Origin: Alligator mississippiensis
Taxonomy: Eukaryota > Chordata > Crocodylia > Alligatoridae
Reading direction: 5' to 3'
Assembly: GCF_030867095.1 (NCBI RefSeq)
Contig: NC_081827.1
Location: 217,065,810-217,129,809 of the forward strand
Length of the DNA stretch: 64,000 nt
A program made the translations under genes and the position numbers. Within the stretch, counting starts at the first letter, position 1. Each line of letters opens with the position of its first letter. Of the stretch, positions 1 through 14,429 are shown one piece after another. The notes below the pieces were generated by a model that was not told where the DNA came from, made no database searches, and saw only the letters and a list, made by a program, of their open reading frames with translations.

Positions 1-314
1 GCTTCACAAATATCATGGCATGAAGGCACAAAAAGCATATTGTGCCTCTTCAAAATCATCTTGCTCAATTGAAGTAATTATGTTTTTTCCCCAGAATACT
101 ATTTGCTACAATACTTCATAAATTTATACTTGCAAACAGCAGAATGGGAAGGGCACCAACCTGGAGGAGGATTTCTATAAATCCAAAATGATCTTTTTTG
201 AGAATGTTGTACATTAGCACATTGCATATTGGGTCATGATTGGCTTCTATAAAAATACCTCCTCAATACTGTGGGTTCCCACTGTATTGTTGCTTTTTAG
301 AAGTGCCTTAGCAC

Positions 315-1103
315 TAGCAGTATATAAACCGGGCCACATTCAATTCGGATTTGGATTCAACCCGACTTGGGGACAGTGATTTGATTCATTGATTCGGATC
401 ACAGTCCTGATTTCATTCGGCTGAATCTGAATCTGAAAAGTTGATGCTGATTCAGAGAATCAGCAATTCAGTCATAGACCTAGCTTTATGTGTTTTTTTC
501 TACATACCTCAAGGTACCAGGTGGAGCTTGTGAATGCTGTGATGGTGGGGCGGATGGAGTGTCACACAAGAGCGCAGGGGGCTTCCTCACATGCTCAGCA
601 GCAAACACAGAAGTGGACCGGAAGTACTTCCAGTCCACTTCAAGGTCCACCGCAAGCACGCAATGGGCCCCCCCGTCACACCCTCCTGGCTTGGCAATTG
701 GCCATGGGGGGACCCCGGGTGCCCCTCCAGACCACGGAGGCACCAGTCGCCGAGCCAGGGGACCAAGAGGAAGTGGACCGAAAGTGCTTTGTGATCCACT
801 TCTGGGTCTGCTGCCAAGTGCACTGTGGACCACCCCCCTCCGTGAGACGCTCTATCCACCCCACCATCTCAGCATTCACGAGCCGCCTGGTACCTTGAGA
901 TATGTAGAAAAAACATTTAAAGCTGTGTCTCTGTCCAAATTGTCAAATCTTTTCAAATCCCTTTGAATCGATTTGGAGGGTTCCAGTTCGATTCAGAGCG
1001 ATTAAAGGGTCTCCTAATTTGATTCAGATTCAGAGATTTGGCCACTAAAATGGACCAAATCTCCACCCAACTGACTCAGCAACTGAAGTTTTGCACAGCC
1101 CTA
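315..1103. mobile_element. hAT-like non-autonomous foldback element, 789 bp
   Basis: The right end reads TTTTGCACAGCCCTA, the same terminus as the better-defined hAT-like element at 47492-49177. The element is flanked by CTTAGCAC (307-314) and TTTAGCAC (1104-1111), an 8-bp duplication with one mismatch, as hAT insertions make. The left terminus (TAGCAGTATATAAACC) is only a weak inverse of the right. Inside, arms at about 492-660 and 760-914 form a long imperfect inverted repeat, both running through CTACATA, CTCAAGGTACCAGG and GTGAATGCTG. GATTCGGATTCAG-like motifs flank the arms on both sides. Open frames of 67-158 codons on both strands are by-products of the palindrome; no transposase is seen. 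Confidence 0.6.
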
Positions 1104-1149
1104 TTTAGCACCAAAGATAAATGGAGAAATAAACAACATATGTCTTTCC

Positions 1150-1405
1150 CACAATATACACCATACATGAGATACAGCTCATGCATCAGCATCCCCACAC
1201 TTTAAAATGGTGGCAGGGGTGCTTGAACCAAAGCTTGTTCGATGCCCCCCCCCCCTCGTTTGAAGCACAGTGATTCTGAGATGCAGGATTTTGCTGGAGC
1301 ATGCTACAGCAGATTCAATTAATTGATTCTGCTCCACCACACTGTAATTATAGCGCATTGGAGCAGCCTCCACACTCGTGTACAGGCATTCTTGGTGACT
1401 AAAGT
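1150..1405. repeat. Degraded copy of the MITE family seen at 63.6-63.95 kb
   Basis: Blocks match the palindromic element at 63600-63950 in the same order: a CATCAGCATCCCC block, a tract resembling AAATGGTGGCAGGGGTGCTT, TTTGCTGGAG, then a CTGTAATTATAGCGCATTGGAGCAGCC block. It carries a C9-10 run at 1246-1255. It lies in the SCN2A intron downstream of the AT-AC donor. No coding content. Confidence 0.45.
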
Positions 1406-1699
1406 GTACTTCCAGAATAAAAGTGTGGAAAATTATTATGGCCAGCAGAAAAAACAGACTGATAAAAATACATGGTGGACTCACAATCTGAAATGAAACT
1501 AAGGAATTCAAGGAAACCTATTAATTTGCCCTTCTGCAGCTGTGATTGGAATCAGAGAATGAGAGAAAACATAGTAATCAGATTTTCTGTAAATATTCAT
1601 GCAAGAGAAAATCTGAAATCAAAGTTTAGATTGTTTTAATACAAACGCTGTTGAAGAAATTTGTGGAAATTAAAACAACATACCTGTAGCATATAAAGA

Positions 1700-1930
1700 A
1701 GTTATAGGAAAAAGGGAAAGGGTGAGAAAAGATGGAAATGATACAGCATGAGAGAAGGAGGAAGAGAAAAGGAGAGAGAAAAAAAGGAGGGAAAGAAAAA
1801 GGAAACAGGTAGAAATAGGAGAGGCTACTTTGTTTCTAATATCATCATGTTATGATTCATTTCTAAGCTCTAAAACAGGAGCAGAAACGAGAGAAGGAGA
1901 TGGGAGAGAAACAGAGGAAAGTAGTACCAA
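1700..1930. repeat. Polypurine tract in SCN2A intron
   Basis: The plus strand is almost pure A/G from about 1706 to 1830 (GGAAAAAGGGAAAGGGTGAGAA and similar), with a second purine-rich stretch to about 1930. It is therefore a long polypyrimidine tract in the SCN2A transcript, roughly 120-350 nt inside the intron that starts at 2057. It is simple-sequence DNA and does not encode anything. Confidence 0.75.
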
Positions 1931-2035
1931 GAAGATGGACAGAGCATTGTGTATCATACCCAGCCTGGGACATGCAAACAGCTACTGATTTAAATACTGA
2001 AACAAAAGAGCAGCATTTCATTCACTAATATTTTA

Positions 2036-5482
<3,447 letters not shown>

Positions 5483-6581
5483 CTAAAATATTAAAAAAAA
5501 ACGCACAAAAATATTAGAACAATGCACTGCTCAAGCAATTTAAAGGGATATAATTTTATAGAATTTTTTGCAGAGTAACTTCTTAAATTATTATTATTAT
5601 TACTGACGAGCAGTATGCTATGAAGCTGATTCATTCATGCATTTCCCTCCCAGCCAGTCTCCCACTCCCAAGATAGACCCTTTTCCTTTTCATCTGGTCT
5701 CTTGTATATATCTGGAAAAGCAGCAATTCTAGAAAAAATAGTTTTGAATAAATTTCTTGCTAAGAAGTAATAGATTGGCAATTTTAAATACAAAGGATCC
5801 CCATTTCCTTTTCTTTTCCCAGTGGAATTTTGTGATCATTTAAATGAATGATATGGTGGATGTTTTACAGCACATTTACTGAAATAAATTCACAATTAAA
5901 TCGTGTTTACAGTGAAGTGTCAAGGAGTGGGGGCATTTATCACAACCAACCAATACACTATCACCTGAAAAACCTTATCTCAAATCAACCCTTCTTCTGG
6001 AGATGACACCCAGAAATGGCTCCTTCTGGAGCCCATCACTGCCACTTAAAAACATCAGCCAAAAGGATTGCTTGATAGTGATGTGATGTGCTCCTTCTGT
6101 TCAGGGACAAGTATGCTGCCTTTGCAGAGCTGCCAGCTCAGGAAGCACGGAAACAGGCTGAGGCACCTGTACTCAGATTCCCTGCCTGGCAACATGTTGT
6201 GCACTGAAAACATTTCTGTAATAACCAAAATTGATCTAAATCACTAAATGCTATATCTTTAGATGGGTTATTATTATCTGTTACCATTGAAACTGTATAT
6301 AGTTTGCACCACCTTCAGTACCAAAAGCAGTACCATCTTCTTTCAATTCTACCTTATGCTTCTGCCAAAAATCGCTAATAGAAAATATTTTCCAGTGCAG
6401 AGATACTTAAAATCCTTCACGTAATCACTGCCATGTTATTCAATACTTTTCTCAGGACTCTTTATCTAAATAAGCACGCTGCATTATAAAAATAAAGCGA
6501 ATCAACAGCTTCTATGCTAATTAATATTCCATAGGAGTAATTAGCAACTTCAAATTATACGAAACAACCTGAATGCATTCT

Positions 6582-6638
<57 letters not shown>

Positions 6639-9600
6639 TTTCCCTTAAATATTCAAAGCCTTGTCTGACTCCAGAACAGCTGCAGTGGCTTCATAGTTAT
6701 AGAGCCTTCAGAGTATAAGGTAATACTAAGTCTTCTCCTTCATTCCTTTGCTCTTCATCATATAGCTAACCATCTCCCCCTACCCACATGCGGGCGCACT
6801 CACACATGTACACTCATGACTGCAAACATATCCACTAGCTCATGCAGATACATCTGTGAAGCATACCAATTACAGGCAAATGCACCTGCAGCACGGATGT
6901 TCTGTAGAAAACCTGCTGCTGGAACATACACAATTTGGTAGCAGAAGAAGGAATATGAAAGTGATCCTACTGCAAAACCTTCATGAATTTTATTGCCAAT
7001 GACAGAAAAAAATATAGAATCCCATCTAAATACTATAGGTAACAATTAAACATGCATTACCCATGTAGAATCTCACACCTATGTGGATTTGGAAAGACAC
7101 CATGAAGATTGCAGCTAAAATTCCATCATGCCTTTTTCTTTTCTTTTTTTTCCTTTTTTTTTTTCTTTTTTTTTAAATTCTCCTTCAACAGACCACACCT
7201 AACTTCCTGCTAAAGGATCCTGGTTATTGAAGTAAAAAGTGGCATTTCCTGTGTAAAAGACTACTAGCTGCTGTAATTATGACCACCACTAGATGGCATA
7301 TACATGCAATCATATTATATTCCCATAATAAACTGAATCCAGATTTTAACAAGAATTGCTGCATGCTCAAGTACCAGCCTAACTCCAGGATTTTGGCCTA
7401 AAATTCAGGATTTTATGGGGATTCTGATGTCCTCAAGACTCTCCAAAAATCTCCAAACCAGTTGTTGGTGTCACAACAACAGGTGTTGCAACTGTGAAAA
7501 TAATACTGAACAGAAGAGAGGATTAGAAAAATAGAGGTTGCAACTGAGGCTGTTGTTGAATTGATTCAAAGTACAGGATGTATTATTTTCTAGTATAATC
7601 TAATCAGATTCATTTTATTTGGTTCTTTCCAAGCAGCAGCAAAATCTAGACATGAGGTACAGCAAAGGAGAGTGTGGCAGGTATGAATGCTCAGAGCTGC
7701 ACTGAACTTGTGATGGGAATTGCATCCAAGGTTTGCAGGCACACAAAACACAGAGTAGGCCCCTTAAACTCCTAGTTCTGTGGCAGGCCACTCACTGAGA
7801 CTTTGGACTCTGCTTCAAATGCTCTCTTCTTTATTTTATCCAGCTTTCTTTGGGTTTTCTGTTCTTATCTGTTTGTTTTTTCCCCCCAACACTTTGATCA
7901 CTAATGTCTCCTCATCTCTCTCTGTCTCTCTTTCCCAACCCCCCATATGTCCTATCACTCCCTTCCTACTCCCACTCTTTCCCTTACGCATTCTCTTTCA
8001 GTCATTCGTTCATTAATTACTTCACCGACATATCTCCTCCTTTATCCAGACTGTTATGTCTGTCCTTCACCCAGCAGCATCTTCTTTTTCTTGGCCCATG
8101 AAGAAGACACCAAAGAACACATGGCCTAAGGCTGGGATGGAGAAGGGAGGAGTGAGTGAATTGAGAGAAAAAACTATTCCTGTGATGCTGGCAGGGGTGA
8201 GTCAGGAAAGAGATGAGTGGATAATAGATTATAAGGTTTACTGGCAATTCTGAAAAAAGTTTTAAAAGTCAGTTTGATCAAATTCATGAAGTGTTCTCTC
8301 AAAATTTACAGAGACTAAAAAGTAAAAATAAAATAATTTGGGATCAAATGAAATGTTTTGGCATCCAAAGCTGAACAAAAAGCTTCAGTTCCAAGCAATA
8401 TTCAACACTGACACAAATAGCCAAGATATCTCAATGTAATCCAATCTGCATTTTTTATTGAAAAATTTTTTATTTTAAAAATGTCACCCAACTCTCCTTA
8501 GGAGAGAGACTGCTCAGCCTGTCACGGGGAAACCTTCTGAGCCATGGGCCCGGAGTCAGGAAGGTATCCACTCTGAGAGGGTGAAGTTACAGAGGCCCTA
8601 TCAGGAGTCACTACTAATAGTAGCTGGGGAAAAAAGGTTGCCCAAAGCCGTAGGAAGAGCTGCCCTGAAGAGAAGGAATAAGAGGAGAAAAGGAAGAAAA
8701 ATAGATGTGATTTTTCATTGCGTTAATGTATAGTCCAGAATCCCAGGGGGAACCAGTACAGTAGGGCAAAGCCATTACTGTAGGTCATGCACTATGAAAA
8801 AGTTATAACTTCCAAGTATTAGTTCCAAAGGGTAAAGTCACTGTACTCGTCCAGTGTGTCAATGCCCAGAAGCAGCGTAGGCAGGAGCAGTACTACACAA
8901 GCTTGATGTGAACTGGTGAGAGAGGGATGACACCCAAAACCTAGGACAACTGGGTATCCTTCAGCAGCAAATTAGTTTGTTTTCAGTTTCACCAACTAAA
9001 TACATGGCTCCCTTGGCTATTTTTAACAATCTTCCTTTAATTATTTTTTAAACTAATACTTTAAGAAATGCAAATATTTACTAGTGGTAACTATCCATAA
9101 ATGCAGTTAATATGCTCAGTTCAAAGGTATCACATTAAAATATTTAAAAGAAGCATTTAAATAAGTATTTAAATACTTTCAGTCATGAGACATACACTTC
9201 AGAGTCTAGTTTAATAAGGATTATGCATATATACGTGTCTATACCTGCATACATGCATATACAATCTTAACTAAACCAAACCAAATATCTGAAAAGCTTA
9301 ACTAATCCATGCAATATGGATAAGAAGTCTGATTCCATTATTACTGTAATGTAGTTTCACTAAAGATAAAAGGCACTACAAAATGAAGCAGGGATGCTAT
9401 TCTCCATCTGTAAGGCCAGTCTGTACCCTTGAGAACAATACAGCTTAGATGTGTAGAAATAAGAGGTATATAAACAATGAAGACAAAAGAACTGAGACAC
9501 ACACGGGAGAAGAAAATAGTGAGGGACAACCAACGGGACACAGAGAGAAGCAAAAAGATGAGAAAAATACAGTTACACTATTAGAAGGGAGACAATACAA

Positions 9601-10554
9601 GGCTTCAATCCTGTAGATGATAGAAAAAACAGTGAGGGGTCCTCAGCAGTCAACAGAACTCTCTGATGTTAGTTTTCAGGATCAACTAGCAGGTATTAAA
9701 AATGTGGACATTGTCGGTCAGATACCATTCCATATATTGGCTGTCTAAATGGACTTAAGTACCTAAGTATGACTCTATGCCACCCTGTTCAAATACCTGA
9801 AAATCAATTAATACACCATCATATTTTTCTTATGACCAAGTGACAAAAAAGCAGAGAAGAGTAGGAGGAGTCACCTACCTTTTGTATTAATAATTGTTCA
9901 GGGACCTGTGCAGGGTGAGTTAGAATCATACTTAGTCATCAAAGTCCACTTATGTGCCTATTACGTGGAATAGTGCATGATGCAATACTGGTATTTAATT
10001 TACAAATGTTACATAAAAGGTGAGATGTTTGAGTTTTAGTATACTAAAGTTTTAGCCAAAAAAGATCTAGATAACCACTGCAAAATCTCTCTCCAGAGAA
10101 AAGCCAGCAGTCACTTAAAAAAATACATTGAGTCTTTAATTAATAATAGTGTAAATAAGACCAGCAACAGTCAAATTTAGACTTCCATCAAATAAGCAGA
10201 AAAGCTTAAAATACATTGACTCAAGAATATCTAAAACCAAATAAAATGTTAATGGAGAATATAAAATGGTATATTAAGAGCTACTATTAGCATACTAAAG
10301 GAAAATCCAATGACATTTTTTTCATTAATATCTGTCTCATGGGTGGTATCCATACTTCCTGAAGAGTGTGTGTGCACTAACACCTGAAAAAGCCTCACTT
10401 TGCCCCATGGTCTGCTTTGCCAAAACATCATATTTCTTTTGTCAAAATGTTCATCCTGTGCTAAAAGTACATAAACAGGGCTGAATTTTGAGGAGGGTGC
10501 TTTTCTCCTCATGCTATCAAGCATATTGGAGACAGAGATCTGGAGTGCAGTGAC
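5483..10554 (-). other. Upstream intron of SCN2A; mostly AT-rich sequence without recognised genes
   Basis: This should be intron 1 if the promoter lies near the RE1 site at 38.7 kb. It contains a perfect (TA)23 run at 6589-6634, a T-rich simple tract at 7137-7177, a CT-rich stretch at 7895-8010, and a GC-richer block at about 8510-8960 beginning TGTCACGGGGAAACC that may be an old LTR with unclear ends. Short open frames here lack recognisable domains. No other coding exon was found. Confidence 0.6.
6589..6634. repeat. (TA)23 dinucleotide microsatellite
   Basis: An uninterrupted TA repeat of 46 bp, in the upstream intron of SCN2A about 1.1 kb before the first coding exon. Perfect AT repeats of this size are usually length-polymorphic. 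Confidence 0.97.
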
Positions 10555-11075
10555 AAAGGGTTATAGGTTATAGGCATGTTGGTCTTAAGGCAAAAGCAGT
10601 CAGAACTCTTGTGGTAGAGGCAATACCTTTTATTAGACCAACTAGATAGTTGTAAAATAAACTTTTTATTTGCAAGCTTTTGGGCTCACGTGCCCTTCCT
10701 CAGGCAAAGGAGAATGCAAAGATTGTAAAATTTCTCCCAGGTGGAAGCAAAACTTCACATTGAACAGGAGAACTGGAGGATGGTATAAGTTCTCCTGGAT
10801 GGGAAAGTTTATTTTATGCAAATTAGGCTTAAATAAAAGTTGGAGCAGTCTATTTACCTCAAATGTATCTGATGGCAAGCAGAGTGTTGAATTTTGCTTC
10901 TTTCTTGTTAAGTTGTTTCATACTGCACAAGAGAATTGGTTGATGGAATGGTTGTCCTGGGTAGGGAAGTTCAGTTGTGGAGAAGCTGCTCTGCAAGTAA
11001 GCAAATTTGCCTCGAACAAAGGGCTGGAGCAGGGGTGTTTGCTTAGTGAAGTTTTCATTTAAAAAAATCTAATTA
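10555..11075 (+). repeat. Interspersed repeat with 'CTTTTATTAGACCAACT' core
   Basis: Contains a block meaning roughly GCATGTTGGTCTTAAGGCAA followed by TACCTTTTATTAGACCAACT, a TAGTTGTAAAATAA block, CAAGCTTTTGGGCTCACGTG and CCCTTCCTCAGGCAAAGGAG. The same ordered blocks occur at 58485-58850 and in part at 46195-46400, 35345-35480 and, inverted, at 61120-61262. The right part (10949-11045) matches 38253-38350 (TGGTTGTCCTGGGTAGGGAAGTT type). It is a multi-copy family in this genome; its class is not certain. Confidence 0.65.
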
Positions 11076-11192
11076 TGATATCTTCCATGCTTCGGGGATA
11101 TAGGTTGTAGCCATGTTGTTCTAAGGCAAAAACAGATTATTTCTGCAAAATAATCTCTGAGTAATGAGTAAGGGGAAGAAGTAATTCAGCCC

Positions 11193-11550
11193 TGTAACAG
11201 GGTGCATGCCTCGGGGACTGAAGCCCAGCTGCAGTGGGTTAATGGATGGCACAGGGCCACAGGGATGATTGGCTGGCCTACAGGAAGTTAAAAGCTCCAA
11301 GGGAGGGGAGACGTAGGTGGCTGGTATGCTGAGGGGAAAGTACAGTGCCCAGGTTGCCTTCCTCTCTCTTGGTCTGAGGAAAGATCAGAGGTTTTACTTT
11401 TATTTGTACTTTTGCTTATATTGTTGCTTGCTGTGAGAACAAGCTTTCTGCTTGTAAAATAAAAAGACTAGAAACTGGAACTAAGAGCTAACTGGCTATT
11501 ATGAGAAAGCTGGTTATTGGGTTGGGCTAAAGGAGGGACAACCCACTACA
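11193..11550 (+). mobile_element. Solo LTR, 358 bp
   Basis: Begins TGTAACAGGG and ends CCCACTACA, the TG...CA termini of an LTR with short inverted ends. Flanks are AGCCC (11188-11192) and ACCCC (11551-11555), a 5-bp duplication with one mismatch. A polyadenylation signal (AATAAA) lies at about 11458, set toward the 3' end as expected for a plus-oriented LTR. No internal retroviral sequence adjoins either side, so it is a recombined solo LTR. Family not assigned; a 5-bp duplication fits ERV3/ERVL-like or Gypsy-type elements. Confidence 0.65.
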
Positions 11551-11555
11551 ACCCC

Positions 11556-12429
11556 ACTACTTTTACAGAGGTTGTCCTTTACAAAAAAATCTAGCCACCC
11601 TATGAAATACTTCTTAAGATTCATTCTCTCAAAACAGCAAAACACTATAAAAGTATTCAAATTGGAAATTAACATAAGCTCACACCTAATAACTACTTGA
11701 AAAAAACACAAGGCCAGATCCTCACGTCTTATTGTCATGAACAGTGCAGAGCCCATAATGGGGAAGGTAAAGATGGTTTACAGTTTCTTTTATAGCACCC
11801 GAACTGTAGGGTGACCAATGGCAGGACAGTGTCTTAAGCTGCTCTCCTGGATGAAGTGACCTATAAAGGATCACTCTCTGACATCTATGCTTGAATGATG
11901 TCTTCCATCAAGAACAGTCAGCTTGAAATTAGGTGGAATATTCTAGTATGAAATTGCTTCTTAAGGGAATGTTCTGGTCCTTTTAAAATAATTTTCTCCT
12001 CTCACTTCCCAATGCAAAAAATATTCCAGGGACTTCTTACTATATCACTAAAGATGTGTCCTGATTTAGCAAAGATAAATGTCTGTTACGAAGCTTTCTA
12101 CATCTACAAAATGACGATTTCAGTATTGGAGTTGGAAAAAAAAAGTGCATAAAACAATGCACTTAAGCAAATAATGAAGACTAAGGGACCGATTTACTAT
12201 CTATATGAGATTAACAACTGAACTACTTGTGGAAAGACAGAGCAAGTCAAATAAATGGATCAAATCAGATAATATAACAGCAGTACACTTAATGTAATTT
12301 ATAGGCAGCAGTGTCTGAAAACATTCTTTACTCTGCACATCTGGCACCTTCACTTACATAACAAATTAGCTACCAAGAATTCTATTTATCTTTAATTAAA
12401 AGTCAGTAGTAAACACAGAGTAGAGATCA
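11556..12429. other. Non-coding stretch, nothing recognised
   Basis: AT-rich unique-looking sequence between the solo LTR and the CR1 element. No exon, RNA gene or repeat end was recognised. Confidence 0.5.
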
Positions 12430-14332
12430 TCAGAGAGAAGATTGGTTGATGAGGCCCTGAGGGACCATGATCCAAAGGGAAAGGTCAGTCCATCAGGCAG
12501 CAATCCTAGGAGCACAAAGGAAGTGCATTCCTTTTCATAAGAAGGGCAGCAAAAGGGCTGGGAGAGTCCCTTGGCTCAATAGGGAAGTTATGGATCCCCT
12601 GATATTGAAAACAGAATCTTATAAGTGATGGCAGTCAGAAATTACCACCAAAGAGGAGTAATTAGCAATAGCCCACACCTGTAGGGAGCAGATTAGGAAA
12701 GCAAAGGCAAAAACTGAATAGAAATTGGCAACCAGAATCAAGGACAACAAAAAGTCCTTCTTTAGATATGTAGGAAGTTAGAAAAAAAAATAAGGGAAGC
12801 TTAGGGCCTCTAATGAAGGAAATGGGACAGCTGATAACCGACACTCAGGAGAAAACTGAACTCCTAAATGAATACTTTGTGTCAGTATTTCACCAGTCCA
12901 AGGGTGTTAGCCTGCTTGACAGAATACAAGATGATCAAGGTAGGGGTGATCACCCTGCCATAGTTGGCGAAGATCTTGTGGGGAAATACCTTGAGAGGCT
13001 GAATATCTACAAGTCAGAAGGACCAGATGAACTACATCCAAGAGTGCTAAAAGAACTGGCCGATATCATTGCACAACCTATGGCAAAGCTATTTGAGGAC
13101 TCATGGCACTTGAGAGAGGTCCCAGAAGACTGGAAAAGGGCCAATGCAGTGCCTATCTTCAAGAAAGAGAGAAAGGAGGACCCAGAGAATTACAGGCCAA
13201 TCAATTTGACCTCAATCCTTGGTAAAATCCTGGAAAAAATTATCAAAAATCCATTATTGATAGGCTAACAGAAGGCAGTATTTTAAAGGACAGCCAACAT
13301 GGCTTAATTGCGGGCAGGTCATGCCTAACCAACCTCATTTCCTTCCTCAATCAGGTAACTCACCACCTGGATACAGGAAATGAGGTGATGTCATATACTT
13401 GGACTTCAAAAAAACCTTCAACTTCATCTCCAGTGATGTCCTCATAGTAAAATTGGGAAAATGTGGCCTCGACTACTTTACGGTCCGGTGACTAGGTAAC
13501 TGACTCTGAGGTAGGTCCCAGAGAGTATTAATAGATGGAACTGAGTCAACATGGTGGAAGGTGACCAGTAGCGTCCCTCAGGGTTCAGTACTCAGACCAG
13601 TGCTTTTCAATATGTTCATCTATGATTTGGATTCGGGTATTAAAAGCATACTGGCAAAGTTTGTGGATGACACCAAATTATGGGAGAGTGTGGTCATGCT
13701 CAAGGACAGGCTGGTGATCCAGGCTGACTTGGACAGGATTGCATCATAACCTAATGATGTTTAACATGGAAAAATGTAAAGTGCTCTATTTGGGGAGAAA
13801 TAATCCGCAACGTACTTACAGGCTCGGCAGTGCTACGCTTGCCAGCACCACAACTGAAAGACACCTGAGGGTTGTGAGAAACCACAGAATGAACATGAGC
13901 CACCAATTCGATGCTGCAGCTAGCAGAGCAAATCAAACACTGGCATGCATCTACCAATGCATCTCAAGCAAGACTAAGGATGTCATCCTCTCGCTCTACT
14001 CAGCCTTGGTGAGACCACAGCTGGAGTACTGCATCCAGTTCTGGGTGCCACACTTCAAGAAGGATGTGGAGAAGCTTGAGAGAGTCCAAAGGAGGGCCAT
14101 GTCCAGGGTTGGAGTTCTGGAGAGCAGGTCATACGAGGAGAGGCTGAAAGATATGGGACTGTTCAGCCTGGAGAAGAGAAGACTTAAATTACTTCAGATT
14201 GGACACAAGGAAAAACGTCTTTACAATGTGAATGCCAAGGGTCTGGAAAAGACTCCCTCAGTGGTGGTACAGTCACCTATGCTGGCGATCTTCAAAAAGC
14301 ATTTTGATGCCCACCTTGCTGGGGTCATCTGA
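12430..14332 (+). pseudogene. CR1 ORF2 (reverse transcriptase) remnant
   Basis: Broken coding sequence for the CR1 polyprotein. The fragment at 12813-13268 has the RT palm start (ELHPRVLKELADIIAQPMAK, VPEDWKRANAVPIFKKERKE, NYRPINLTSILGKILEKI). The fragment at 13561-13749 has SSVPQGSVLRPVLFNMFIYD and FVDDTKLWE, where the catalytic YxDD-type box reads FVDD. The fragment at 13739-14332 has the C-terminal LVRPQLEYCIQFW and KLERVQRRA motifs, then skips to the terminal SVVVQSPMLAIFKKHFDAHL, so roughly 150-200 nt are deleted. Several stops and frameshifts separate the pieces; it cannot mobilise itself. Confidence 0.9.
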
Positions 14333-14428
14333 CCCCAGCAGTCTTTCCTGCCCAAGTGCAGGGGTGCTGGACCCAATGATCTTGTAAGGTCCCTTCCAGT
14401 TCCTAACACCTATGAATCTATGAATCAT
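12430..14428 (+). mobile_element. CR1 LINE, 5'-truncated, plus strand
   Basis: Starts within ORF2, at a region that reads LVDEALRDHDPKG in translation, and runs through reverse transcriptase to a CR1 3' end: CCCTTCCAGTTCCTAACACC followed by TATGAATCTATGAATCA, the short octamer-like tail typical of CR1. The lack of a poly-A tail and the truncated 5' end are standard for CR1. It lies about 7 kb upstream of the SCN2A first coding exon, antisense to the gene. Confidence 0.9.
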
Positions 14429-14429
14429 A

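Noticed and set aside
488..966. Open frames of 115-158 codons near the left end
   Set aside because: They lie in a palindromic transposon and mirror each other on the two strands.
8510..8960. Possible LTR starting TGTCACGGGG
   Set aside because: No matching end or target duplication could be found, so it is only mentioned as a possibility in the intron entry.
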